Part shown: positions 43,040 to 52,123 of the stretch, piece after piece
How the letters are laid out: each line of letters starts with the position of its first letter
How positions within the stretch are numbered: the stretch's first letter is position 1
Source: Thermus thermophilus
GTDB lineage: Bacteria; Deinococcota; Deinococci; Deinococcales; Thermaceae
Direction of reading: 5' to 3'
Assembly: GCF_019974155.1 (NCBI RefSeq)
Contig: NZ_AP025158.1
Span: forward strand, 496,001 to 560,000
DNA length: 64,000 nt
Notes under the pieces: generated by a model
Told to the model about the DNA's origin: nothing
What the model saw: only the letters and a program-made list of their open reading frames with translations
Database searches by the model: none
Translations under genes and position numbers: made by a program

Positions 43040-43050
43040 CGCCCCCCCGG
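43027..43050. terminator. GC-only hairpin between convergent genes
   Basis: Perfect 10-bp stem CCGGGGGGGC (43027-43036) with 43041-43050, loop TAGC that contains the stop codon (43037-43039) of the plus-strand gene. Minus-strand hup stop is at 43063. Symmetric, so may end transcription from both sides. No T tract. Confidence 0.5.
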
Positions 43051-43062
43051 CGGAAGGGCCGC

Positions 43063-43356
43063 TTACTTCTTGACCTTCTCCTTCAGGGCCTTGCCGGGCT
43101 TGAAAGCGGGATACTGGGTGGCGGGGATCTTGATCTTCTCCTTGGTGCCCGGCTTCACCCCGGTGCGGGCCTTGCGCTTGCGCACCTCAAAGGTGCCGAA
43201 GCCCGTGAGCTGGACCTTGCTCCCGTTGGCCAAGGCCTCCTCCACCTTGGCCAGCAGGGCGTCCACCATGGCCTTCACGTCCTTCTTCTTGAGCCCGGTG
43301 GCCTGGGCCACCTGGTCCACCAGATCCGCTTTGGTCACCGTCTTCTTCGCAGCCAT
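43063..43356 (-). CDS. hup: DNA-binding protein HU
   Basis: 97 residues of a histone-like protein: ADLVDQVAQATGLKKKDVKAMVDALLAKVEEAL helices, GFGTFEVRKRKARTGVKPGTKEKIKIPA DNA-binding arm (each in parts), and FKPGKALKEKVK tail. It bends DNA and organises the nucleoid. The start carries three extra Lys-rich codons compared with common HU. Its own promoter (43392-43420) is strong. Confidence 0.96.
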   Translation of the reverse strand: MAAKKTVTKADLVDQVAQATGLKKKDVKAMVDALLAKVEEALANGSKVQLTGFGTFEVRKRKARTGVKPGTKEKIKIPATQYPAFKPGKALKEKVKK

Positions 43357-43391
43357 CGCTCACCTCCTCGCTTCTTTGCCCTTCCGGGCGG

Positions 43392-43420
43392 AATATATCA
43401 CGCTTAGGGGGTCTTCTCAA
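43392..43420 (-). promoter_or_regulatory. Promoter of hup
   Basis: Minus strand: -35 TTGAGA (43415-43420), 17-bp spacer, -10 TATATT (43392-43397); the ATG follows after about 35 nt with GAGGAGG before it. Confidence 0.85.
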
Positions 43421-43436
43421 GGCCTGGTCCCTTTTC

Positions 43437-43468
43437 TATAAAAATCCGCATCTATGTAGATCAGCGGA
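43437..43468 (-). terminator. Terminator of the plsC transcript
   Basis: Minus-strand hairpin: GCGGA/TCCGC (43464-43468 with 43445-43449) and inner AGAT/ATCT (43458-43461 with 43450-43453), followed by TTTTTAT. It lies just past the plsC stop and before the hup promoter. Confidence 0.75.
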
Positions 43469-43472
43469 AGTA

Positions 43473-44114
43473 TTAGCTCTCCCAGTACCTGGGGGGCAGA
43501 AGATCCCGTACCCGGGCCTCAATCTCCCGGGTGAGCGCTTCCAGCTCCCGGTGGGAAACCTTGGACTTCCTGGGAACCGGTATAGGGTCCCCGTAGATCA
43601 CCCGCACGGGGCGGCAGGGGCGGAAGAGCTTCTTCCCCACGGGCCAGGCTTCCTCCGTGCCCACCACGGCCACGGGGACCACGGGGCTTCCCGTGCGCAG
43701 GGCGATGGCCGCCACCCCGGTCTTGAAGGGCTGGAGCTTGCCGGTGCGGCTCCGGGTGCCTTCCGGGAAGATGCCGAAGGCCATGCCCCGCTTCAGGGCG
43801 CGGATGGCCCCCTTCACGGCGCTTAGGTCCCCGCTTCCCCGCTCCACGGGGATGGCGTAGAGCCGGGGGAGGAGCCAGGAGAGTAAGGGCAGGCGGAAGA
43901 CGTCCGCCCGGGCCATGAAGCTCACGGGGCGCCGGATCCCCGCCCCGACGACGATGGGGTCCAGGATGGAGAGGTGGTTCGCGGCCAGGATCACGGGGCC
44001 TTCGGCCGGGACCTTCTCCGCGCCTTCCACCCGGTAGTGGAAGAGAAGGCGGAGGAGAAAGCGGGCCAGAGGCCAGGAGGCCCGGTAGACGGGGTTGGGC
44101 TTGGCTGCGCTCAC
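43473..44114 (-). CDS. plsC: 1-acyl-sn-glycerol-3-phosphate acyltransferase
   Basis: 213 residues with the classical motifs Ala-Asn-His-Leu-Ser-Ile-Leu-Asp (NHx4D, about 47-54), FPEGTRSRTGKLQPFKTG and VVPVAVVGTEEAWP. Makes phosphatidic acid in membrane phospholipid synthesis. It starts with GTG/ATG at 44114, five bases before the stop of endonuclease V, so is likely co-transcribed with it. Confidence 0.93.
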   Translation of the reverse strand: MSAAKPNPVYRASWPLARFLLRLLFHYRVEGAEKVPAEGPVILAANHLSILDPIVVGAGIRRPVSFMARADVFRLPLLSWLLPRLYAIPVERGSGDLSAVKGAIRALKRGMAFGIFPEGTRSRTGKLQPFKTGVAAIALRTGSPVVPVAVVGTEEAWPVGKKLFRPCRPVRVIYGDPIPVPRKSKVSHRELEALTREIEARVRDLLPPRYWES

Positions 44115-44119
44115 GGGGC

Positions 44120-44800
44120 CTAGTCTAAGGCCTTGAGGGCCCGGCCCGCTTCCAGGTGGGCGAGGCGGAGGGGCTCGGGGAGGCGGAAGCGGGTGGGCAG
44201 GCGGCGCACGAAGCGGAGGGCCTCCTCGAGGCCCACCCGGTGCCCGGGGGAGACGTAAAGGGGCTTGACCCCCGCGCGGCTCCGGTAGACGTAGCCCAGC
44301 GGGCGGCCGTCCGGGGCGAGGAGGCGCACCGCCGCCCCTTTTTCCTCGGGCAAGGGGGCTTCGGGCCTGCCGTAGAGGAGGCGCTTGGCCACGCCCACGC
44401 TGGGGAGGTCCAGGTGGACCCCAAGGTGGCTCGCGATCCCCAGGCCCCGGGGGTGGGCCACCCCCTGGCCGTCCACCAGGAGGGCCTCCGGGGCCTCGGG
44501 AAGGGCGGCGAGGGCCTCCAGGTAGGCCGGGGCCTCGCGGAAGGAGAGGAGGCCGGGGACGTAGGGGAAGAGGGCCTCCTCGGGGAGGAGGGCGGTGGCC
44601 ACGTGGAGGGGGCCCTTTTCCAGGTCGTAGAGGAGGGCCACGGCCACGAGGGGCCGGCCCCGCTTGTGGGAGGCGTCCAGGGCGGCGATCCGCCGCACCC
44701 CCTCTAGGCTTCCCACAAGCCGCACCTTTTTCGCCAGGGCCCGTTGCAGCGCCAGGGCCTCCTCGGGGCGGGCGGGCTTGGGGAAGGGGGGCGGGCGCAC
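44120..44800 (-). CDS. nfi: Endonuclease V (deoxyinosine 3' endonuclease)
   Basis: 226 residues. Initiates repair at deoxyinosine. It carries VRRIAALDASHKRGRPLVAVALL (first metal Asp), FPYVPGLLSFREAPAYLEAL (wedge motif PYIPG) and LLVDGQGVAHPRGLGIASHLGVHLDLPSVGVAKRLLYG (second Asp). Longer than minimal family members by normal amounts. The preceding gene on the strand ends 3 nt upstream. Confidence 0.95.
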   Translation of the reverse strand: MRPPPFPKPARPEEALALQRALAKKVRLVGSLEGVRRIAALDASHKRGRPLVAVALLYDLEKGPLHVATALLPEEALFPYVPGLLSFREAPAYLEALAALPEAPEALLVDGQGVAHPRGLGIASHLGVHLDLPSVGVAKRLLYGRPEAPLPEEKGAAVRLLAPDGRPLGYVYRSRAGVKPLYVSPGHRVGLEEALRFVRRLPTRFRLPEPLRLAHLEAGRALKALD

Positions 44801-44803
44801 GGC

Positions 44804-45676
44804 CTAGGTGACCTCCCGGAGGCGCTCCAGAAGCCCGTGGTCCCCAGGGTCCACCCCGTAGAGAAGGGCGAGGTAGTAGGCGGTCCAGGCCATCCGGTAC
44901 CAGAGGGCCATGACCTGGGCGAGGCGGTTGGCCCCCGTGGCGGGGACCTCGGCCAAGGCGTCCACGCGGGACTCCAGGATCTCCTTGGCCAAGGCCGCCT
45001 CCTCCCCCGGGCCCAGGAGGACCGCCGCCAGGGGGTCCCCTTGCTCGTGGCGGGCCTCGAGGCCCACGAGGAAGAACTCCAGGGCGCTCGGGGGCGGGGT
45101 TAGGGAGAGGCTTTTGGCCACGCGGGCGAAGAGGGTCTGCACCGCCCCCTCCAGGGGCCGGAAGAGGGGGCTATAGAAGAGGGGGAGGCGCTCCAGGAGG
45201 GTGTAGGCCAGGAACTTGGCCGGGTTCTCCTCCACGGGCACCTCGGGGCCGAGGCGGCGCCTTTCCTCCAGGAGGGCCTCGTCCACGGAGCGGAGCACCT
45301 CCTCCCGGCCCGTGGCCAGGAGAAGGAAGCGGAGGTAGCGGTAGGGGGCGAGGGGGCTTGGGGGGATGTGGACCTCCACCCCGGGCCGGAAGCCCACCCG
45401 TACCACCCGGGCCCGCCCCGTCTCCGCCAGGAGGGCCATCCCCGCCGCCTCTCCCAGGTCATACCCTCCCTCGAGGAGGAAGAGGGTCCCCTCCTCCCCC
45501 CAGTCGGGGAGGCCGGAGAGGAGGGCGGCGAACTGCCCTTCCCCGTAGCCCAAGGCGGCGTGGGGCCCCGGGTAGGCCTCCCCGGGGACGGGGCCCGTGC
45601 CCACCAGGTCCCTAAGCTCCAGGGCGAGCCCCGTGCGGTCTACAAGGTAGGTCTCCTCGCGGTCTAGGTCGCGCAT
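44804..45676 (-). CDS. Phosphoglucose/phosphomannose isomerase-like protein
   Basis: 290 residues resembling the bifunctional PGI/PMI family: N-terminal region with a SIS-like pattern (about 40-110) and the C-terminal bact-PGI_C part with VEENPAKFLAYTLLERLPLFY and NRLAQVMALWYRMAWTAYYLALLYGVDPGDHGLLERLR. The open frame extends to 46714, but ATG 45676 is the sensible start. It is shorter than typical members (about 340). TAGCAT (45684-45689) lies 7 nt before the ATG. Substrate range uncertain. Confidence 0.8.
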   Translation of the reverse strand: MRDLDREETYLVDRTGLALELRDLVGTGPVPGEAYPGPHAALGYGEGQFAALLSGLPDWGEEGTLFLLEGGYDLGEAAGMALLAETGRARVVRVGFRPGVEVHIPPSPLAPYRYLRFLLLATGREEVLRSVDEALLEERRRLGPEVPVEENPAKFLAYTLLERLPLFYSPLFRPLEGAVQTLFARVAKSLSLTPPPSALEFFLVGLEARHEQGDPLAAVLLGPGEEAALAKEILESRVDALAEVPATGANRLAQVMALWYRMAWTAYYLALLYGVDPGDHGLLERLREVT

Positions 45677-45682
45677 ATCCCT

Positions 45683-45689
45683 TATGCTA
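45683..45689. promoter_or_regulatory. Shared divergent -10 elements between two sugar-isomerase genes
   Basis: Only 18 bp separate the two start codons. The sequence TATGCTA provides TATGCT on plus (45683-45688, 6 nt before GTG 45695) and TAGCAT on minus (45684-45689, 7 nt before ATG 45676). No clear -35 on either side. Both transcripts would be leaderless. Confidence 0.5.
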
Positions 45690-45694
45690 AGCCC

Positions 45695-46459
45695 GTGAGG
45701 CGGTTGGAGCCCAAGCCCGTGGCGCGGATCTGGGGGGGAAGCGGCCTCGGCTTCGGCCCCGGGATCGGGGAGGTCTGGCTCGCCGAGGCCCCCCTGCTCG
45801 TAAAGCTCCTTGACCCCGCGGACTGGCTTTCCGTCCAGGTCCACCCGCCCCACGAGTACGCCCTCCGGGTGGAGGGGAAGCCGGGGAAGTACGAGGCCTG
45901 GTACGTCCTTTCCCCGGGGGAGCTGGTCTACGGCTTGGCCCGTCCCCTGAGCCGGGAGGAGCTTCGGGAAAGGGCCTTGGCCGGGACGCTGGAGGAGGTG
46001 CTGCGCCGCGTCCGGGTGGAGCCGGGCCAGGTCCTTTACCTGCCCGCGGGGACGATCCACGCCCTGGGCCCGGGGGTCCGGGTCTACGAGGTCCAGACCC
46101 CCTCCGACCTCACCTACCGCCTCTACGACTACGGCAGGCCGCGGGAGCTCCACCTGGAGAAGGCCCTGGACGTGGCCGTCCTGGAGCCCACCCCCCTCAC
46201 CCTGCCCCCGCCCGAGCCGGTCTTGGGCGGGGAGAGGCTCCTTTCCACCCCCTTCTTTGACCTTTTGCGCTATCCCTTGGCGGGGGAGCTTAGGGTGCGG
46301 GCGGAGGGCCCCACCCTCCTCACCCTCCTCGAGGGGGAGGCCCGGCTCGGGGAGGAGGTCTTGCGGCCGCCCGCCACCCTCCTTTTGGAGCCCGGGGAGG
46401 AGGCGGTCTTCCGGGGCGAGGGGCTCTGGCTTGCCGCCCTGGCCAAGGAGGGGGCGTGA
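45695..46459 (+). CDS. manA: Mannose-6-phosphate isomerase, class I
   Basis: 254 residues, cupin-type zinc enzyme interconverting mannose-6-phosphate and fructose-6-phosphate. Motifs: WLSVQVHPPHEYA (zinc His residues), GKPGKYEAWYVL (zinc Glu), GQVLYLPAGTIHALGPGVRVYEVQTPSDLTYRLYDYGR (catalytic and zinc His). GTG at 45695. It is shorter than typical ManA, as in many thermophiles. Transcribed divergently from another phosphomannose-isomerase-type gene. Confidence 0.92.
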   Translation: MRRLEPKPVARIWGGSGLGFGPGIGEVWLAEAPLLVKLLDPADWLSVQVHPPHEYALRVEGKPGKYEAWYVLSPGELVYGLARPLSREELRERALAGTLEEVLRRVRVEPGQVLYLPAGTIHALGPGVRVYEVQTPSDLTYRLYDYGRPRELHLEKALDVAVLEPTPLTLPPPEPVLGGERLLSTPFFDLLRYPLAGELRVRAEGPTLLTLLEGEARLGEEVLRPPATLLLEPGEEAVFRGEGLWLAALAKEGA

Positions 46460-46508
46460 GGCCGCCCCATGCGGGCTTGCGCTCCTGTGGGGGTCCCGAA
46501 GGGAGGGT

Positions 46509-47324
46509 ATGCGCTGGACGAAGGAGGAGCTTGACCGGTACCACCGGCAGATGATCCTGCCCCAGGTGGGTCCCGAGGGGCAGGAGCGGCTGAAACGGGC
46601 CTCGGTGGTGGTGGTGGGGGCCGGAGGGCTCGGGGTTCCCGTCCTCCAGTACCTGGTGGCGGCCGGGGTGGGGCGGGTGGGGGTGGTGGAGATGGACCGG
46701 GTGGAGGTGTCCAACCTCCACCGCCAGGTGCTCTACACCACCGAGGACGTGGGCGAGCCCAAGGCCCTGGTGGCCCAGAAGCGGCTCCAGGCCCTGAACC
46801 CCCTGGTCCGGGTGGAGGCCTACCCGGTGCGCCTCACCTCGGAGAACGCCCTGGAGATCCTCAGGCCCTACGACCTCGTGGTGGACGCCTCGGACAACTT
46901 CCCCACCCGCTACCTGGTGAACGACGCCGCCGTCCTCCTCGGCAAGCCCCTGGTCTTTGGGGCCATCTACCAGTTTGACGGCCAGGTGGCCGTCTTCCAC
47001 CACCCCACCCCCCATGGGGAGATGGGCCCGTGCTACCGCTGCCTCTTCCCCAAGCCGCCCCCGCCCGGGGCGGTGCCCTCCTGCGCCGAGGCCGGGGTCT
47101 TCGGCGTTTTGCCGGCGGTGGTGGGGAGCCTGATGGCCGCCGAGGCCCTCAAGGTTCTTTTGGGGATCGGCAAGCCCCTGGCGGGGCACCTCCTGCTTTA
47201 CGATGCCCTCGAGGCCAGCTTCCGCAAGCTCACGGTGCGGCGTAACCCCCGTTGCCCCATATGCGGGGACGAGCCCACCCAGAGGGAACTCGTGGACTAC
47301 GAGGCCTTCTGCGGCCTGCGCTGA
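46509..47324 (+). CDS. ttuC: E1-like sulfur-carrier adenylyltransferase (TtuC/ThiF/MoeB type)
   Basis: 271 residues, the known length of T. thermophilus TtuC, which activates the sulfur carriers TtuB, ThiS and MoaD for tRNA 2-thiouridine, thiamin and molybdopterin. It has RYHRQMILPQVGPEGQERL, the nucleotide loop VVGAGGLGVPVLQYL, the catalytic DASDNFPTRYLVND, and two zinc pairs CYRC and CPIC. There is no rhodanese domain. Open frame extends upstream to 46257 but overlaps manA; ATG 46509 follows AGGGAGGG. The identification as TtuC rests on recall of length and family. Confidence 0.85.
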   Translation: MRWTKEELDRYHRQMILPQVGPEGQERLKRASVVVVGAGGLGVPVLQYLVAAGVGRVGVVEMDRVEVSNLHRQVLYTTEDVGEPKALVAQKRLQALNPLVRVEAYPVRLTSENALEILRPYDLVVDASDNFPTRYLVNDAAVLLGKPLVFGAIYQFDGQVAVFHHPTPHGEMGPCYRCLFPKPPPPGAVPSCAEAGVFGVLPAVVGSLMAAEALKVLLGIGKPLAGHLLLYDALEASFRKLTVRRNPRCPICGDEPTQRELVDYEAFCGLR

Positions 47325-48530
<1,206 letters not shown>

Positions 48531-48547
48531 CCGCCCGCGGGCTTGGG

Positions 48548-48574
48548 GAAGGGGTCGCAGGAAGCGGCCCCTTC
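48548..48574 (+). terminator. Hairpin after gltA
   Basis: GAAGGGG (48548-48554) pairs with 48568-48574; an inner CGC/GCG adds three pairs. It is followed by TTGTACACT; TACACT (48578-48583) 7 nt before ATG 48591 is the -10 of the ABC exporter genes. Confidence 0.6.
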
Positions 48575-48577
48575 TTG

Positions 48578-48583
48578 TACACT
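48578..48583 (+). promoter_or_regulatory. -10 element of the tmrB-tmrA-folC unit
   Basis: TACACT, 7 nt before the ATG at 48591; leaderless spacing; directly after the gltA hairpin. Confidence 0.5.
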
Positions 48584-48590
48584 AGAGGGC

Positions 48591-50324
48591 ATGACCGGTC
48601 GGTCAGCGGCACCCCTTCTCCGCCTTTGGCCCTACGTGGGCCGGTACCGTTGGAGGTACCTCTGGGCGGTGCTCGCGGGCCTCGCCTCCATCTTTTTCTT
48701 CGTCCTCACCCCCTACTTCCTCCGCCTGGCCGTGGACGCGGTCCAGGCGGGGAGGGGCTTCGGGGTCTACGCCCTCGCCATCCTGGCCTCCGCCGCCCTT
48801 TCCGGCCTCCTCTCCTACGTGATGCGGCGGCTCGCCGTGGTGGCGAGCCGCCAGGTGGAGTACGACCTGAGGCGGGACCTCCTCCACCACCTCCTCACCC
48901 TGGACCGGGACTTCTACCACAAGCACCGGGTGGGGGACCTGATGAACCGCCTGAACACCGACCTCTCCGCCGTGAGGGAGATGGTGGGCCCGGGGATCCT
49001 CATGGGAAGCCGCCTCTCCTTTTTGGTCCTCCTCGCCTTTCTCTCCATGTACGCCGTGAACGCCCGCCTCGCCTTCTACCTCACCCTCATCCTCCCCGGC
49101 ATCTTCCTCGCCATGGGTTTCCTCCTGCGGCTCATTGACCGTCGCTACCGGGAGGCCCAGGAGGTCTTTGACCGGATCAGCACCCTGGCCCAGGAGGCCT
49201 TCAGCGGCATCCGGGTGGTCAAGGGGTACGCCCTGGAGGGGCGGATGGTGGCCTGGTTCCAGGACCTGAACCGCCTCTACGTGGAGAAGAGCCTGGCCCT
49301 GGCCCGGGTGGAGGGCCCCCTCCACGCCCTCCTCGGCTTCTTGATGGGCTTCGCCTTCCTCACCGTCCTCTGGGCCGGGGGCGCCATGGTGGTCCGGGGG
49401 GAGCTGAGCGTGGGGGAGCTCGTCCAGTTCAACGCCTACCTGGCCCAGCTCACCTGGCCCATCCTGGGCCTCGGCTGGGTCATGGCCCTGTACCAGCGGG
49501 GGCTCACGAGCCTAAGGCGCCTCTTTGAGCTTCTGGACGAGAGGCCCGCCATCCGGGACGAGGACCCCCTGCCCCTCGCCCTCGAGGACCTCTCCGGGGA
49601 GGTGCGCTTTGAGGGGGTGGGGCTCAAGCGGGACGGGCGCTGGCTCCTTAGGGGCCTCAGCCTCACGATCCCCGAGGGGATGACCCTGGGCATCACCGGG
49701 CGCACGGGCTCGGGCAAGAGCCTCCTCGCCGCCCTCGTCCCCAGGCTTTTGGACCCCAGCGAGGGGCGGGTCTACGTGGGCGGGCATGAGGCGAGGCGTA
49801 TCCCCTTGGCCGTCCTCCGCAAGGCCGTGGGGGTCGCTCCCCAGGAGCCCTTCCTTTTCAGCGAGACGATATTGGAAAACATCGCCTTCGGCCTGGACGA
49901 GGTGGACCGCGAGCGGGTGGAGTGGGCGGCCCGGCTTGCCGGGATCCACGAGGAGATCCTTGCCTTTCCCAAGGGGTACGAGACGGTCCTCGGGGAACGG
50001 GGCATCACCCTCTCCGGCGGCCAGCGGCAACGGGTGGCCCTGGCCCGGGCCTTGGCCAAAAGGCCCAAGATCCTCATCCTGGACGACGCCTTAAGCGCCG
50101 TGGACGCCGAGACGGAGGCCCGGATCCTCCAGGGGCTGAAAACGGTGCTCGGCAAGCAGACCACCCTGCTCATCTCCCACCGCACCGCGGCCCTCCGCTA
50201 CGCCGACTGGATCATCGTCCTGGACGGGGGGAGGATCGTGGAGGAGGGGACCCACGAGAGCCTCCTTCAGGCCGGGGGCCTCTACGCGGAGATGGACCGC
50301 TTGCAAAAGGAGGTGGAGGCGTGA
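48591..50324 (+). CDS. tmrB: Heterodimeric ABC exporter subunit TmrB (degenerate ATP site)
   Basis: 577 residues: six-helix permease (about 20-310) fused to an ATPase domain. Walker A GRTGSGKS at about 369-376, canonical signature LSGGQ (about 473), and Walker B ILILDD in which the usual catalytic Glu is Asp (about residue 499). This matches TmrB of T. thermophilus (578 residues, noncatalytic Asp). It pairs with TmrA (next gene), whose Walker B has Glu523. TmrAB is a TAP-like multidrug/peptide exporter. The frame opens at 48543, but ATG 48591 follows the -10 TACACT by 7 nt. Confidence 0.9.
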   Translation: MTGRSAAPLLRLWPYVGRYRWRYLWAVLAGLASIFFFVLTPYFLRLAVDAVQAGRGFGVYALAILASAALSGLLSYVMRRLAVVASRQVEYDLRRDLLHHLLTLDRDFYHKHRVGDLMNRLNTDLSAVREMVGPGILMGSRLSFLVLLAFLSMYAVNARLAFYLTLILPGIFLAMGFLLRLIDRRYREAQEVFDRISTLAQEAFSGIRVVKGYALEGRMVAWFQDLNRLYVEKSLALARVEGPLHALLGFLMGFAFLTVLWAGGAMVVRGELSVGELVQFNAYLAQLTWPILGLGWVMALYQRGLTSLRRLFELLDERPAIRDEDPLPLALEDLSGEVRFEGVGLKRDGRWLLRGLSLTIPEGMTLGITGRTGSGKSLLAALVPRLLDPSEGRVYVGGHEARRIPLAVLRKAVGVAPQEPFLFSETILENIAFGLDEVDRERVEWAARLAGIHEEILAFPKGYETVLGERGITLSGGQRQRVALARALAKRPKILILDDALSAVDAETEARILQGLKTVLGKQTTLLISHRTAALRYADWIIVLDGGRIVEEGTHESLLQAGGLYAEMDRLQKEVEA

Positions 50325-52123
50325 CGGAGGACACCTACAGCAAGGCCTTTGACCGGGCCCTCTTCGCCCGCATCCTGCGCTACCTCTGGCCCTACCGCCT
50401 CCAGGTCGCCCTTGCCCTCCTTTTTCTCCTGGTGGTGACCCTGGCCGCCGCCGCCACCCCCCTCTTCTTCAAGTGGGCCGTTGACCTGGCCTTGGTGCCC
50501 GCGGAGCCCAGGCCCATTGCCGAGCGCTTCCGCCTCCTCCTTTGGATCAGCCTGGGCTTCCTCGCTGTGCGCGCGGTCCACTTCGCCGCCGCCTACGGCG
50601 AGACCTACCTCATCCAGTGGGTGGGGCAGCGGGTCCTCTTTGACCTCAGGAGCGACCTTTTCGCCAAGCTCATGCGCCTCCACCCGGGCTTCTACGACCG
50701 AAACCCCGTGGGCCGGCTCATGACCCGGGTCACCTCCGACGTGGACGCCATCAACCAGTTCATCACCGGCGGGCTCGTGGGGGTGATCGCCGACCTCTTC
50801 ACCCTGGTGGGCCTCCTCGGCTTCATGCTGTTTTTGAGCCCCAAGCTCACCCTGGTGGTCCTCCTGGTGGCCCCGGTCCTCCTCGCCGTCACCACCTGGG
50901 TGCGGCTTGGGATGCGTTCCGCCTATCGGGAGATGCGCCTGAGGCTTGCCCGGGTCAACGCCGCCCTCCAGGAGAACCTCTCCGGGGTGGAGACGATCCA
51001 GCTTTTCGTCAAGGAAAGGGAGCGGGAGGAAAAGTTTGACCGGCTCAACCGCGACCTCTTCCGGGCTTGGGTGGAGATCGTCCGCTGGTTCGCCCTCTTC
51101 TTCCCCGTGGTGGGCTTTCTGGGGGACTTCGCCGTGGCCAGCCTGGTCTACTACGGGGGCGGGGAGGTGGTGCGGGGCGCCGTCTCCTTGGGGCTTCTCG
51201 TGGCCTTCGTGGACTACACCCGCCAGCTCTTCCAGCCTCTCCAGGACCTCTCGGACAAGTTCAACCTCTTCCAGGGGGCCATGGCGAGCGCCGAGCGGAT
51301 CTTCGGCGTCCTGGACACGGAGGAGGAGCTCAAGGACCCCGAGGACCCCACGCCCATCCGCGGCTTCCGGGGGGAGGTGGAGTTCAGGGACGTCTGGCTC
51401 GCCTACACCCCCAAGGGGGTGGAGCCCACGGAGAGGGACTGGGTGCTTAGGGGCGTTTCCTTCCGCGTCCGCCCCGGGGAGAAGGTGGCCCTGGTGGGGG
51501 CCACGGGGGCGGGGAAGACCAGCGTGGTGAGCCTCATCGCCCGCTTCTACGACCCCCAAAGGGGCCAGGTCCTCATAGACGGGGAGGACGTGCGGGCCTA
51601 CCGCCAGGAGGAGTTGCGCCGCCACATCGGCATCGTCCTCCAGGACCCCTTCCTCTTCTCCGGCACGGTCTTGGACAACCTCCGCCTCTTTGACCCCTCC
51701 ATCCCCGAGGAGAAGGTGGTGGAGGTGGCCCGCTTCTTGGGGGTGCACGAGGCCATCCTGCGCCTGCCCCAGGGGTACCACACCCCCTTGGGGGAGCGGG
51801 GGGCGGGGCTTTCCACGGGGGAGAAGCAGCTCCTCGCCCTGGTGCGGGCCCTTCTCGCGAGCCCCGACATCCTCCTCATCCTGGACGAGGCCACGGCCAG
51901 CGTGGACTCGGAGACGGAGAAGCGCCTCCAGGAGGCCCTCTACAAGGCCATGGAGGGGAGGACCTCCCTCATCATCGCCCACCGCCTCTCCACCATCCGC
52001 CACGTGGACCGCATCCTCGTCTTCCGCAAGGGGAGGCTCGTGGAGGAGGGGAGCCACGAGGAGCTTCTGGCCAAGGGCGGCTACTACGCCGCCTTGTACC
52101 GGCTCCAGTTCCAGGAGGTGTAA
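50321..52123 (+). CDS. tmrA: Heterodimeric ABC exporter subunit TmrA (catalytic Glu523)
   Basis: 600 residues from GTG 50321, overlapping tmrB by 4 nt. Permease with six helices (about 25-335) followed by ATPase: Walker A GATGAGKT (about 396-403), Walker B LLILDEA with Glu at residue 523, exactly as in the structurally known TmrA, and a degenerate signature LSTGE instead of LSGGQ. Together with TmrB this gives one canonical site (TmrA Walker B plus TmrB LSGGQ) and one degenerate site. Exports lipophilic drugs and peptides and complements TAP functionally. Confidence 0.92.
   Translation: MTEDTYSKAFDRALFARILRYLWPYRLQVALALLFLLVVTLAAAATPLFFKWAVDLALVPAEPRPIAERFRLLLWISLGFLAVRAVHFAAAYGETYLIQWVGQRVLFDLRSDLFAKLMRLHPGFYDRNPVGRLMTRVTSDVDAINQFITGGLVGVIADLFTLVGLLGFMLFLSPKLTLVVLLVAPVLLAVTTWVRLGMRSAYREMRLRLARVNAALQENLSGVETIQLFVKEREREEKFDRLNRDLFRAWVEIVRWFALFFPVVGFLGDFAVASLVYYGGGEVVRGAVSLGLLVAFVDYTRQLFQPLQDLSDKFNLFQGAMASAERIFGVLDTEEELKDPEDPTPIRGFRGEVEFRDVWLAYTPKGVEPTERDWVLRGVSFRVRPGEKVALVGATGAGKTSVVSLIARFYDPQRGQVLIDGEDVRAYRQEELRRHIGIVLQDPFLFSGTVLDNLRLFDPSIPEEKVVEVARFLGVHEAILRLPQGYHTPLGERGAGLSTGEKQLLALVRALLASPDILLILDEATASVDSETEKRLQEALYKAMEGRTSLIIAHRLSTIRHVDRILVFRKGRLVEEGSHEELLAKGGYYAALYRLQFQEV

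Noticed and set aside
45677-46714. Upstream extension of the PGI/PMI-like frame (636 codons in total)
   Set aside because: Antisense to manA and ttuC; low-complexity translation; conserved part starts at 45676.
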